From Gavia stellata (Eukaryota; Chordata; Aves; Gaviiformes; Gaviidae), in contig NC_082618.1 in NCBI RefSeq assembly GCF_030936135.1, positions 7,041,034 through 7,105,033 of the forward strand: 64,000 nt of DNA, read 5' to 3'. How positions within the stretch are numbered: the first letter of the stretch is position 1; each line of letters opens with the position of its first letter. Of this stretch, positions 1 to 12,230 are shown in pieces. A program made the position numbers and the translations under genes. The notes below the pieces were generated by a model. The model searched no databases and was not told the DNA's origin. It saw only the letters and a program-made list of their open reading frames with translations.

Positions 1-56
1 TGCAAGGCACCAAGCCTCGGCTCCCCAGGGCACCCACCTCTGTGCCTCTCCTGCAG

Positions 57-3000
57 GCTGTTGGAGGTGATGGTGGCCGGCTACCCGGTGCTGTTGGTGA
101 GGAACAAGAAGGAGTTCAGCGCCCTGGGCAGCAAGTGCCCCCACTATGGTGCCCCACTCAGCAAAGGTAACCCTGGCGCTGGGCCGGGGGAGCAGCCATG
201 TCGGGGAGATCAGCTCTCACCACTTGGTCGTGGGGGGCTTTTCTATTGCAGGAGTCTTGAAAGGGGAGAGGCTGCGCTGCCCCTGGCACGGTGCCTGCTT
301 TAACATCAAAACTGGAGACATTGAGGAGTATCCTTCTCTGGACTGCCTTCCCTGCTTTAAGGTGACGTCTTGTCTCTTCCTCCTCCTCGCTTGGGCCACG
401 TCCTCCATACCACTCGCATTCATTCACTCCCACAAGCTCCGTGTTCCCGACACCAACTGAAAGGATCCTGCCCTGGCCACGGCTCCGTGGTCCAGGTCAC
501 ACAGAGCTACACATGGGACCATTTCTTGAGATCATGTAACTCCCTGTCCTAAAGCTCCTTTCAATCAAAGGTGATGCCGTACATCCTGGTACACATCACA
601 GCCAGCACAGCTCTTTTGGAAAGAAAAAAGGATTTACACCTCTTTCTGAGTGCCCTTGGGATGAGGAGAAAAGCTCATGAGCTCCTCAACATCATTTGAC
701 ATCCAAGATCCCTCCATGTCACTCTCGGTGTATCAGACACAGATGGCCCACTGGACCAGACCCTCCCAGGAAAGTTCCTACCGCAACCTCATGAATGCAG
801 CACTTAAATGCACTCTCCTTTCACCCTGGCAGGTAACAGTGGAAGATGGAAAGGTGTTTGTTACAGCAAAAAAGAAGGTACCGACCTTACCTGCTGTCAC
901 TAAGCACAAGCAGCACCTTGAGCTAGGCATGATTTCAGCATTTCTCACGTTCTTCTAGGATCTTGAAAGCGGCCTGAGGGTGAAGGACACAAGCAAGCTA
1001 TGTCTTCTCAAGCGGGACACAATGCTCCTTCTAGGGGGAGGTCAGTGAAGTGGTCTGTACTGTGCCCTCCCCACAGATGCTGTGACCTGCCACTCTTTTC
1101 TCCAGGGAGGACTTGCCTTCTTCCTCCTACTCCATAGTGACACGTAAGAGGGCTGAGATGAGCATCTCTTGTAGGTGTGGCTGCCCTGGTGTGTGCAGAG
1201 ACACTTCGCCAAGAGGGCTTTACTGGCAGGATCATCATGGCCACCAAAGAGAAACATGTTCCATATGACAAGTCCAAACTGAGCAAGGTTCGTATGTGAG
1301 AAGGGCAGGACTGTGCCTGGGTACCCCCTGTGAATTGGGGACATGCCCACGCTCAGGACCAGGCTGAGCAATTGAGTGAGCCATTTTGACAAGGCAGCAG
1401 GAGTGCTGAGGCACCCACAAGGAAAAGGGGTATAATTTCCAGCTAACATCTCACTTCTTCCTCCCAGAAAGTCTTTGATCAGAGTCCACCATAAGCTAAT
1501 GGTTTTATCCCCTTTCATTGAGTTCTTCCCACTAGAGTTTGAGTTGATGGGTTTTCTGAGGGGGGACAAGATGATGGGGATGGAGCAATGTGGGGAGCTG
1601 TGATTTACTAACTAATGCAAAATTTACCTTTTATGCAAAGTTACTTCCCAGTAATCACTGCAAGAGTATTGCTGTCTGCAAGAGTCACTTTATTTCATAT
1701 TTCTGTTTTGTTTCCAGGAAATGAAATTGAAAGCTGAGGATGTCTACCTGAGGAAACCTGAATTCCTCCATGCTCATGGCATAGAGCTCTGGACAGAGAA
1801 AGAGGTATAAGAGCAGCTGAGCTCAGTCCTCAATGGGTGGTCCTGTCCCTGCCATAGGGAGGGGATGCCCACACCTGCAGGCATAGCGCTGTATTTCTAG
1901 AAGTTAGGGTTTCTGCCTAAGTACAGGCATTATCTTCTAGGACAGCACTCCAAGGCCAGTGCTAGGGACTGATCTGTGCTACCCATGGCCAGATATGCCC
2001 GTCACATGCAAAGAGGGTGACCTTTGAAACTAGCCTTCTGCACACTGCTTAGAGAAACACAGATTGGCTGCTGTCATACTTAGTGCTCCTAAAGCCTAGG
2101 ACCTGTAGGAACTGAGAGGGAACACTCCAGCATTCCTCATCTCACCTGGGTGTCCAGAAATAGGACATGCAGTCACAGGCAAGCAGAATGGGTTGATGTG
2201 GCAGGACACCAGTGGACCAGAGGTTCCTGTCCAATCTTTGCCTCCTTTCTCCTGCAGGCAGTGTCGGTGGATTTCCAGAAACAGAAGGTCCGCTTCATGG
2301 ACGGGTCCTCTCAGAAGTACAATCAGCTGCTCATTGCAACAGGCAGCCAGTGAGTGCCCAAAGCATTTGCCACGCAAAAAATTTTAGACAGGACAAGAGG
2401 GCTTGGAGGTCTTCTAGAGGCGTGTGAGAGGGAGGCGGTAGGAGATGAGATAAAAGGACACAATGGGATGACACAGCCAAGCGACTGCATGGGTTTGTGC
2501 TCCTCCCCTCATTCTTTCTGCTTCATTTCTAATCATGAGACATATCTAAATTCTCTCCCTCTCAGCTCCAGCTCCCTCAAAGTCTCAGGTGCAGACCTGC
2601 AGAACGTGTGCATTCTCCAAACCCCAGAAGACTCTAGCAAGATCTTACGGCTGGCAACTGGGAAGAATCTGGTGATCATAGGAGCTTCATTCGTAGGTAC
2701 CAGGCTGGAGTGGATATCAAGTCATCAGTCATAGCCTTGAAACCCACTTCTGCTGCGTGTGCAGATTAACTAGAGGCCCTGAGGGAAGAGATGTTCATTC
2801 ACTGCCTGGCTGGGCTCCTCCCCGGAGCCCTATAGCTGGTGGGGGTGTGCGTTAACAGCACGCACTCACTCTTTCCTCTGATAGCCAGAAATTTTGAGAG
2901 CTATAAACAGTTCCTGGACATGGACAGAGGGAAGTGTGCCTTATGAAAAGGTCACTGTCCGTCAGAAGAGCTGGGCTCCCCAGAAGCATTGGGAAAGTGA

Positions 3001-6000
3001 GGGGGTAAGGCACAGAATGGGAGCTATTTTGTACACAACCAGGAGCCGTTCTCTGCATTTCCTAGTATCTGGGTCTGTAGTACATAAGAAGGAAGAACGG
3101 TGCGGGAGGGGGCGGAACTGTGCACAAATGCATAGAAGAGCAGTTAAGCACTAGCACTGCATCAGATTTGTTCTCCTCACCTGGAAGAGGAAAAGGTTTC
3201 CAAGAAGGAGGGTGCAGGTTCATGCTTGCAACAGGCTTACCTTGAGCATGCCTTCCCTTTGCAGGAATGGAGATAGCTGCCTTCCTCTCAGACAAGGCTG
3301 GTACCATCTCAGTGGTGGAAAAAAAGGAGTTCCCGTTCCAGAGTGCGCTGGGTCCTCAGGTTGGAGGTGTCGCCATGAAGGTTAGGAAAACCTCGTGCTC
3401 GTCTCTAGGACGGAGAACACATGCTATCCAAGCAGCCCTGTGATCCGCAACAGCCCAGGAAATCCAGCCCCTGTGCTAAGTCATAACCCTGGGTGCCCAG
3501 CCACCTTGCTCACGTACAGGTCTCCGAAGGAGCTGTGCACACACGGCTGGTCCCAGCCTCCCTCACACACACGTCACGCTCCCCAGCTCAGCTTCATCCC
3601 CAAGCCCTGCTTCATCCAAGACCCACCTCACGCACCAGTCCTGATCAGAAGAGCAGAGCAAAGCCAGGCTTCCAGGCACCCTGCACCAGCCAGGGACACA
3701 AATGAAACCTCTCTGCAGCCTGGAGCAGCAGCTAAGCTGCCTGCCTGGGTTTTGGCTGGGTACAGCTGTTTTTACAGCAGTACAGCCTGGAATTTCCTAG
3801 TGAATACTCAAACCAGCTTCCTCTTCCTTTTCAGATGCTGCAAAATAAAGGGGTGAAGTTTTACATGAAAACAGAACTTTGTGAGCTGAAAGGAAAGGAT
3901 GGAAAGGTCAGTCATGCCATTGTGATCCCTGAACTGCTAATTTCAGGGGGAAAAAACCCCAAACTGAGGTGTAAACCAGCACCTACATCTAGACTTTTCT
4001 CTGCCACATCCAGACCCTCACATTTATTTTCATTGAGCACAAGTCTGGGCTCAAAGGGCACCAGTATTTGTTCCTATCTCAGGGACAACAGCATGATTTT
4101 TCTTTTACATTCCTGGCAACACACATTAGTTGGACAAGGTGATCTGAACCTGGGGAAGAAAAAAAGACAGCAAAGAATGAGGCAGCAGGGAGGCTGCAGG
4201 AATTAGGACAGAGTTTTTAACCCTTAGTTAATGATTCTTGCTTCCTTCCTAGGTCACAGAGGCTGTTCTTGCCAGTGGAGAGAAACTACCTGCAGATGTG
4301 GTAGTGGTGGGAATAGGTAAGAGACCCCAGTTGGGAGAGGGAGGTGGCTTTGGGAATGGGGAGAACAGCCAGCAAGCCCAGAGCATCCCAGTGCATTCCC
4401 AGAACACCATTTCCTACAGTCTCTTCCCCACTCTGTTATGATCCAACCCTACCTCTTGGCCCAAAACACTGGAGAAAGTCAGCAGCCCATGAGCAACGAC
4501 AGAAGGAAAGGAGCTACTCACACTCTCAGTATGACTTTGGCATGCTTGCTGAGCTCCGTAGGTCACTGCTGTGTTATCAGAGCATGCCTTGTTCTGGGCC
4601 CTGGTTTTATTGCCCCGGATTAGCTCAGCATCAGCCCAAGCACCGGTCGCTGCTGTGACCTGCTCTGCTCCAAGCAGGTTGAACAGGCACCATGGGCACG
4701 TGCTTGCTGTAGGGCCGAGGCCAAGTTTCCTCCCTGCCTTTGCAGAGCTTTGCTGTATTTGTCCTTGCTCCTCTCTCTGCAGGGGTGTTCCCCAACTCAG
4801 CATTTCTGAAGGGCACCTCCATCGCCAGAGACGACAGCGGTGCCATCCTGGTGGATCTGGTAAGTGCCAGCTGAGTATCCCTGGTCCACACCCAGTCCCA
4901 TCCCTCTCATCATTGCACTAATTGCTTTTTGTCCCATTAGCACATGCAAAGCAACATCCCAAATGTCTTTGCGGCGGGGGATGTGGTCTCCTTTCCTGTA
5001 GCACTGCTCAACGGGGACCGATCCAGCATCCATCACCAACAGGTGGCTGAGGCCCACGGTAAGACAGTGCAGCCACCTCGCTTTCCAGCTCCCCTTGGAG
5101 ATGGGCATCGAGGGAATGAGGCGGAAGGAACAGCAGGGTAACAAGAGGCAGGGGGCACTTTGAGGACCTACGAGAAACAAAAATATTTCCTCTGCTGGTT
5201 CATCTCAGGTCACATTGCTGCCTTAAACATGCTGAAGAAAGAAAAGGAGTTGTACACTGTCCCCTTCTTCTGGACCACGATGCTTGGGAAAAGCATCCGC
5301 TATGCAGGTAGGAGGGGGTAGAGAGATGGGAACAGCCCAACCACTTCCCAGCCCATCTGCTCATCCACCAGCTAGGTCTGAGGCTTGTAAACACACAGCA
5401 GTTGCAGAACTTACCTGAAGCAGCTCAAGTTTTGGACTGGCTGCCACGGTGAGTTTGTGAACACCGTTTCTGAGCTCCAGGCCTGCAGGTTACCCAGAGC
5501 TCTTGTTTGCTGATCTCCAGTGGCTTAGAGGTCACAAAGGAGGAAGAATTTCCCTCTCCAAGCCAAGGAGAGGCTCAGGGTCATGACACAGTCTTGCACC
5601 TCTGGGTCAGTTCTGCTTGTCCAGGGCCTTCATGCCTGCTCCCCAGCCCTGTCCCAGCCCCAGCCTGGACCCCTGCCACAGTCCGTCGCTGTTCCCTCTG
5701 CCCCTGCCTACGATGGCACTGGGGTGGGATGAGTGGCAGATGCTGTACCAGGGCTCCCTGAGCAAGCTGTGATGCTCTCTCTCGCAGGCTGCGGGAAGGG
5801 ATACACGGACACTGTTGTGAAGGGCAGCCTGGACCAACAGAAGTTCCTGATCTTTTACATCAGGTGAGCAAATCTGTGGCCAGTCTGCGCCCTGGGAACA
5901 GGGCACGGTCCTCTCCCGTATGGCCTGCAGAGCTCCCACAGAGGCTCCACATCACCCCCCACAGCTGCGCACTGCAGGCAGCTGCTGGCCGTTAAATCAC

Positions 6001-6896
6001 CAGTGAGATGGTTTCAGAGCAAATCAAAGCAGGGCAGGGAAGAAGAGGATGAGCTTCGATGAAGACACCAGCTGGGCAGGGAGCCTGGGACACATCTCCT
6101 CTCCCTCTGCCCCACTGCTCCCAGGCTTGCTGCCCAGATCCCAACAGCGCCAGGCTATCTGCCACGAGTCCCCCTGCACCCTGCAGTACCAGCCACCCTG
6201 GCCTGAGCCCTCCAAAATACAGCTGGCCTCCCGCCAGGGTGCCACGGGGATGCTGCTGTGCCGAGTTATGTACACTGAAGAGATCCACATTCTTCCGCTT
6301 TCCCTTTCAGGGACGGCATCGTGACTGCAGCTGCCAGCCTGAACTGTGACCCCATGGTGTCTCTGATTGCAGAAGTTTTATACTCAGGGAAACAAATCTC
6401 TAAAGAAGAAGCAGAGTAAGTGAGACCCTGACCGAGCTGGTGGGCAGCTCTGCTCTGTGTTCCCCATGCCAGCAGAGCCCACTGAGAGACAAAGTCAAGA
6501 TGATTTACTGCAAATCCCCAACATACCTCTCATTTGCAGGGCTTGCAACATCTGCAATATACCCTCGCTGGTGGAAACCTAAGCTCAGTATATGTCCTGC
6601 TGTGAGGGGCAGAGTGAACCACGTGTTAACAGCTCCATATCCTCCCATCCTGGCACAAGAGAAATAAAATCACAAGCAAAGCTGAACCCAGGGCCTGCAT
6701 TTTGTGTTTGCAGACAGCCGTTGGCTGCTCACTTGCATGCTGGGGCAAAGCAAAGCAGCACTTTCTCCTCTCTTCTAGATGGGGATCTGCTGGGCTGGAT
6801 AAAAGGATGCCCATGTCCTGGACCTCAGCTAAGGGTCTGAGCAGGCAGAAGCAGCCACATGTTCACAGATCCACCAACCCCTCCTGCTGCTCTTAG
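57..6896 (+). CDS. AIFM3-like (AIFM4-type) Rieske / FAD-NAD oxidoreductase, 3' part of gene
   Basis: Partial gene; the 5' end is off the window. Seventeen coding exons join in phase into 537 residues plus stop: 57-166, 252-361, 833-877, 959-1040, 1175-1287, 1718-1804, 2258-2349, 2566-2696, 3265-3380, 3835-3906, 4253-4316, 4783-4859, 4941-5058, 5209-5307, 5788-5863, 6311-6415, 6779-6896. Numbering from the first full codon, the Rieske 2Fe-2S ligands are C27-x-H29 and C46-x2-H49 ([13 protein letters not shown]). A dinucleotide motif (GGGVAAL) follows near 114, then a second Rossmann motif (GASFVG, about 252-257) and the FAD-binding FAAGD near 376-380. This order matches AIFM3 (apoptosis-inducing factor, mitochondrial-type 3, about 600 aa), so roughly 60-70 N-terminal residues are missing. 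Fish have a related gene called aifm4; the exact paralog is not settled. By family, a predicted mitochondria-associated flavoprotein; its substrate is unknown. The C-terminal tail differs from AIFM3 and ends in SCCS. Confidence 0.88.
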
Positions 6897-9230
6897 CTGG
6901 CTGTTGGCAGGAAGCTTTCATTCAGCACACCGGTCACGCTGACCTTCTGCTTTGCAAAAGCACATTTTCCCAGCAAGGGGAGCTGTGACTGAGGCAAGCT
7001 GCTCTCCCAGCTGGGAACTAGATAGTCTGCATGCAGGAACTGGCACAAAATACCCTACCCCTAAGGAGAGAGGGCTGCCATCTGACCTCTGAGCAAGCAG
7101 CACCTGCTGGCATTGCTACAGCCATCGTGAATATTGCATTAGCTGCTGCAGCGAGTGCTTCCCACCCCGTGACAGCAGCCAGCCTCGGGCAGAGAAATCC
7201 CAGCTCCGGTCGGCGTCATCTCCTGCCGTGTCCCTGCATGCTAGATGCTTCGAGGAGGTGGCCAGATGCTGCAGGAAACACAGCCTCGATGCTAGAGGAA
7301 AGAGTTACTAGATTTTTGCAAGGCAACAGCAAGCAAGGTTGTGCTTTCTACAGGAAACACTGCACTTACTCACCGGTCACATGGGGTTTTGCAGGAGGAA
7401 GGGTAAGCCCCGAGAGCCGGACAAGTTCCCGCAGGGACACTTACTTTGTCAGCCTAAAAGCTCTTTGCTTTTACATTAGATGCAGGCTAGCCAGAACCCG
7501 AGCCTGTCTGCTCAGCAGGTGAGACACTGCAATGCTGGTTTTGTGTTAAACACACAAACTTGCACTCTGGCACCTTCTCACATATAAATTTGGTCTGAAA
7601 TACAGAGTTTTACATTTCCTGACCCCAAGGGCTTGGAGCTGCCGCTCAGGGCAACTCTCCGCCCTGAAATAGCTGCATCTTAGCAGGGAAAGAGCTGATT
7701 TTTGGCAGAGCAGGTCAGTCCTTCACGATGACAGCAAGAAGCAACAAATCTAAGCGTTACCCGTACGCCGAGGCATGCAAGGGCAGAGATGCTGGTGGCT
7801 GGAGCACACAGCTCCCCTCCATATCAAGCATTGACAGCACTGCGCTGCCATGTATGGGAGGGGGAGCACAGCCCGGGAGCTGCTCTTCCTTACCCTCGGG
7901 CATCCTGCAGACACACACACAACTTTTTGCCCCCTTGGTGCGCTCCAGGACTTGCTGAGGACTGAGCAGGCACCAGCTATTTTGTATGGACTTGCAGGTG
8001 GGCAGCTGCAGTGGAGGAGAGTGGGTCTGCCTCAAGCTGGAGGTGTTCGTCCACAGTCCTTTCTGCTCAGAGAGCGATCTGAAGGGGGTTCAAGCAGCCC
8101 TGCTCTTGCTGGGTGACCATGTCCCCAAAGAAACTCAGCTTCCTACAGCCATCAGCAAGCACACACCAAGCAGAGCAGCTTTATATAAAAAGGAAGGACC
8201 CCATGACAACAGACTTGCTCCGCTTCTACCACTTAATGGACACCCAGGCCACTTTCCGCACATTGCCAGGTGACAAAATTTGGTAGCAGCCCTGCCTTGG
8301 GTGGCTGGAGCCTGGACAGGCAGATTTAGTTGGGACTGTGCAGACTTATTTCAGCACAGGGCCGTGACTCCCTGTCCGCCCTTGGAGCTGCGACCAGACG
8401 TGCTCTTCCTGGCAGGCCCCAAGCAGCAGCACCCGGACACTCCTCTGCTTCCCAGCCACCACGGCAGCCTGGGAGGAGGTGGTCCCGGCAGTCCCATGGG
8501 AGAGGAACGCCTGGGGGTGCAAATGCTCCCAGGAGCCCTCGCTGGCTCCACACAGAGACATTTCACCCTGCACTGAGCAGGAGAGCTATATAGCTCCCCT
8601 CCTGCCCAGTGTAAGACAGGGGGATCTCCATCCTCGGAGAGCAGCTTTCAAGTCCTCTTCGGGGCAGTCTTCTGCTTCTGTCCAACAGCAAGGCAGAGCC
8701 TGGACCACAGAGGAGTCCAGCAAGGTTCGCCTGGGTCCCTCTCAGCGCTGCCAGCTCCAAATACCTGGAATTCTGGTGCTGCCCCAGGGCTGGCCACAGA
8801 CAGGGCTGCCCGGCCTCTGGGGGTGGTGGTTCCCAGAACAGTCTGGGGCTGTGCGTGACTCGGCCCTGAGTCACCTGCTGCTGGCAGCCCAGCCCAACCC
8901 GCACCAGGGCAGCGTGGGTGCAGAGCTGGCCCTCTCCTCTGGCTCCGTCCCACTGCCCAACACGTTGCAGGATTAATTCTGCTCCTGAGCTCAGCAGCAG
9001 ACCAGTCCTGCAAGCTACACCCAGCCTTGGCTCACCTCTTTTGCTTGGGACAAACCAGAGGGACCTGAACAACCAACCCTCCACCCACTGACCCCAATGT
9101 GGTATCAGCCATGGACTGAGCTCTGGTGCTACAGCCCCCCCACCAGCACCCCACAGGGTCTGCAGCCCCCACCATCCTTCCACCCGGCAGATCCGGGTAC
9201 CCCACGGGCAACAAACTCCCTAAAACTGAA
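6897..9230. other. Intergenic region between the AIFM3-like gene and MIR22HG
   Basis: The first part must hold the 3'UTR of the AIFM3-like gene, but I see no convincing AATAAA close behind the stop. Open frames here (for example about 8563-9183 on the minus strand) show no domain, no homology I recognise and no clear splice sites, and look like chance in GC-rich DNA. The only structured site noted is an AP-1-like inverted repeat at 8855-8874. Confidence 0.5.
8855..8874. promoter_or_regulatory. Perfect inverted repeat of AP-1-like half sites
   Basis: GTGACTC, six spacer bases, then GAGTCAC: two 7-bp arms that are exact reverse complements. TGAGTCA/TGACTCA-type sites bind AP-1 and related bZIP factors. 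It lies about 640 bp downstream of the miR-22 hairpin on the transcribed strand. A regulatory role is inference only. Confidence 0.3.
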
Positions 9231-9248
9231 CTGTTGCACAAAACAAAG

Positions 9249-9254
9249 TTTAAT
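9249..9254 (-). terminator. Candidate poly(A) signal of the miR-22 host transcript
   Basis: On the minus strand this reads ATTAAA, the commonest variant poly(A) signal. It is followed by a T/G-rich stretch (CTTTGTTTTGTG) typical of a downstream element. It lies about 260 nt past the miR-22 hairpin in the direction of host transcription, which makes it a plausible 3' end for MIR22HG. Confidence 0.45.
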
Positions 9255-9510
9255 GCCTCTTTTGGTCTTCTCTAGTCGTCTCAGCTCAGTGCCACCCCCC
9301 TGGCAGGGACCCCTCTCAACAGCCCCGCTGGCAGGGCTGCCTGGCAATTCCCCAGCCAAGGCTCTCTCTGGAGGCTGCGAGGAGACTCCTTCATCCCGGT
9401 CGGGCTCATCCTCAGCCCTCAAATCCACAGGACGCTGCAGACTGGCTCATCCCGGTCGCGCAGGTCACAGATCCGGCTGACATCCAAGGTCCCGGTGATG
9501 AGAAGAGAGT

Positions 9511-9598
9511 GGCTACATTCAACAGTTCTTCAACTGGCAGCTTTAGCTACTAGAGAAGGACATAAAGCTTGCCACTGAAGAACTGGTGCTGGTTAGCC
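9511..9598 (-). ncRNA. MIR22: pre-miR-22 hairpin
   Basis: Read on the minus strand, this region folds into a hairpin whose arms match the conserved vertebrate miR-22. The 5p arm is at 9563-9584 (begins AGTTCTTCAGTGG) and the 3p arm at 9522-9543 (begins AAGCTGCCAGTTG). The two arms are separated by a loop of 19 nt. The stem extends outward through pairing of GGCTA (5' side) with TAGCC (3' side). miR-22 is a conserved microRNA processed from a non-coding host RNA. Its place just upstream of WDR81 and in opposite orientation is the same as in mammals, which supports orthology. Confidence 0.97.
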
Positions 9599-12230
9599 AG
9601 GAGCGGGGCGGCGGGGCAGCACCTGGGAAGGGAACACGCACATCAGAGCCAGGATCGAACCGCGCTGAGCTGAGACATCACCCACAGCAGCCACCCCAGC
9701 TGCTCCTCTCCCCCACCCCAGCACCAAGTCCTGATCCACCTCCTCGTCCTCCCCCCCCAGGGCTGAGATCCCACAGGAACAACCCCCCAGTCGCAAGGAA
9801 TCCAGACCTCGACTCTTCCCATCCCTCCTCTCTTCCAAAGCAGGTGGTGCATCGGCTCCGGCACCTGCAGCCGGCCCTAGAACGCGAGCGACAGGCAGAA
9901 ATCAAGGCCGTTTCTGCCGGAAAATAAGCGATAAGGCAACCAGCTCCGGCAGGGACCGGCGGCGGTGGCGGCAGGGAGGCTACCACAGGTAGGGGTTAAG
10001 GCATTCCCCGGCTGCTCACCTCCGGCATCCGCGCTGGCAGGGTCCCACCTGGCCGGGGGCCAGCTCCCGCCTGCCGGGGAAGACGCTTTGTCAGGCGGCG
10101 GCTGCCAAGCCGCTGCCTGGGGAATTTTGGGGAGCGCAGCCTTTTTCCATGTCATTTTGTCAGAGGATGAGGACACCAACCCCGGGGCCAGTGTGGGACC
10201 CCGTTGCTTCCCCTTCCACTCAGGAAAATCCCCCTTTTCCACACCGCCCAGCGCTTTGGCTGCGGGGATCGAGTTCTGGGAAACCCCCGGGCATCCGGGG
10301 GGGACAGATGGCCCCCGGTGTGGGGACAGACGGCCCCGGGAACCCTCCCGGACGGCCGCCACGGCAGCTGCCCCACAGCATCCTCCCGCCAGCGTCACTC
10401 CAAAGGCACTCGGGATCCCGGCTGGCCCCGAGCCTTCGCGGGGAGTGGGGGAAGGCCGGAGTCCCGGTGGGTGTCGTGGCGGGGGGCTGCGGGGAGGCTC
10501 ACGGTGCGGGGCCGGTGGCGGCGGCCGGGGCGCAGCGGCGGCGGGGCCCGGCGGGGATGCCGAGCATTCCTGGCGTGCCGGGTACATCTGGTCCGGATTC
10601 CAGCGAGCGGGTCCCGGCCCTGCTCCACCCCCGCCGGCCCGTGAATCAGCACCCGCCGCCGAGCCACCGGCCCCGCCAGCCCCGGGAGCTGACGAGGGGG
10701 AGTCCTGCCGGTTAATGGGAGGTCCCCCCCACCCCTTCTCGGCACCGACAGACCTCACCGGCACTGGGGAGGGCTCCAAGGCGAGCTCGCCCCGCTAATA
10801 AAAGCCGCTGTGCCCCCAGCTGGTGCCCCTCTCCCGGTTTAACCGGGTCACTCCCCCCCGCCACATCCCCCCCCGCTCGGTAAAACCGATTCCCCCTCCC
10901 CCTCTAACGGAAACAGCTCCCCCACGCCGCTCCACGGTAAAGCCGGTCCCTCCACTCCCCCCCGGGGCACCCCGCCGACCTCCCGGCCCCTCCGCTGCCC
11001 GGGATGCTCCGGTCCGTGCCCACGGCGGGGAGCGGCCCTGGGTCAAAGTCTGCCCCGCCCGGTCCCGGAGTGAAGGTCACCCCCGGGGCGGCCACCGCCC
11101 CTCGCGGGGCGGCCCCGGCCGCGGCCCCGCACGTCCCACCGGGACCCCCCCTGGAGCAAAGACCGCGCCCCGGTCCCTGTCCCAACCCCCCCCTACCCCG
11201 CCCCGCCGCCACCGGGGGCGAGGCCGCCGGGCCCAGGCGGCGCCCGCGGAGCCCCGTGAGGGTCGCGTCGAACCGAACACCCCCCCGCCGCCCTACCCCG
11301 GGGAAAGGTGACCTTCCTCGGGAGGACTACCGGGCGCGGCGGGGCTGCCGGGCCCCTCGACCCCCGGCGCAGCGGCGGCCCCGCGCGGAGCCCGGCTGCC
11401 CGTAACGCCCGCCCCAGCGCGGCCCCGCCGGACCCACCTGCGCGGCGCGGCCCAGCGCCAGCGCCACCGCCCCACTGCGGCCCGGCCCGGTGCTGGTGCT
11501 GCTGCTGCTGCCGCCGCCGTCGCCACCGCCGCCGCCGCCTCCCCCCGCCGCCGCGCGCGCCGGCTCCCGTCTCGGATCAGCTGGCGGAGTCATGACGCAG
11601 CCACCCACCGGCCCCACCCCCGACCAATCACCTCCCGGCACGGGCGGTGCGCGCCCCGCCCCCGCCGCTCCCGCCCCCGCCGCGATTGCTGCTCGTTGCA
11701 GCCAATGGCGACACAGCACGGCCAGTCGCCCAACCAGTGGGAAGGCAAAGCAGGCGCTCTGTCCCGCCCACCCCCCTGGGTGAGCGCTGGGCTCTTTCCC
11801 GGCCACTCGGCGGTTGCCTAGGAAACGGCTGGGCCCGCCCCGCCGCGGGGCATGCCGGGAGGTGTAGTGCGGCGCGGCGCTCCCGGCATGCCCCGCGTGC
11901 TGTGAGTTGGCATTTTCAAGAGGGTGAAGGAGGCGGCGGGGGGGGAGGGTGGCTCTTAAAGGGCCCGTCCCTCCCGGAGGGCCCCTGGCGCGGCGCGGCG
12001 CTGTCGCGGGGCCGGCCCAGCCGCCCCCTCCCGCCCTCGGGCGGCGCCGCCCGCGCCTTTCAGCGCTGAGGCCGGTGACACAGCCCCGATTCCGAGAAGT
12101 TGCTCTAAGTCGGCAGCCAATCAGAAGTGAGCGCTCGCCCCGCGCACCAATCGGCGGGCGCGGGGGGCGGGGCCGCGGGAACTCGGCTGACCCCGGTGAC
12201 TTGGCAGCGCCGCGCGATGACTGGACAACT

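Larger units (their letters stand above)
9230..11600 (-). ncRNA. MIR22HG: Probable MIR22HG host transcript (approximate extent)
   Basis: The extent is inferred. The 3' end is set by the ATTAAA signal at 9249-9254 and the 5' end by the CpG island. A strong minus-strand donor (GCGCAG|GTGGGT, exon side starting at 11438) could close a first exon of about 11438-11590. A second good minus-strand donor (CCGGAG|GTGAGC) has its exon side starting at 10020. The hairpin at 9511-9598 would lie in a downstream exon, as in mammals. Exons between the donors and the hairpin could not be fixed. Long minus-strand open frames (9877-10779, 11327-12862) are probably by-products of GC richness, not protein genes. 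Confidence 0.5.

Noticed and set aside
8563-9183. 206-codon minus-strand open frame downstream of miR-22
   Set aside because: Biased Gly/Leu/Pro composition and no homology I recognise. It lies beyond the likely host poly(A) signal.
9877-10779. 300-codon minus-strand and 277-codon plus-strand open frames over the same DNA
   Set aside because: Both strands are open at once with low-complexity Pro/Gly/Ala content, a sign of GC bias and not of coding.
10797-10802. AATAAA as the poly(A) signal of the AIFM3-like gene
   Set aside because: It lies 3.9 kb after the stop codon, beyond the miR-22 hairpin and inside the CpG island. More likely chance.
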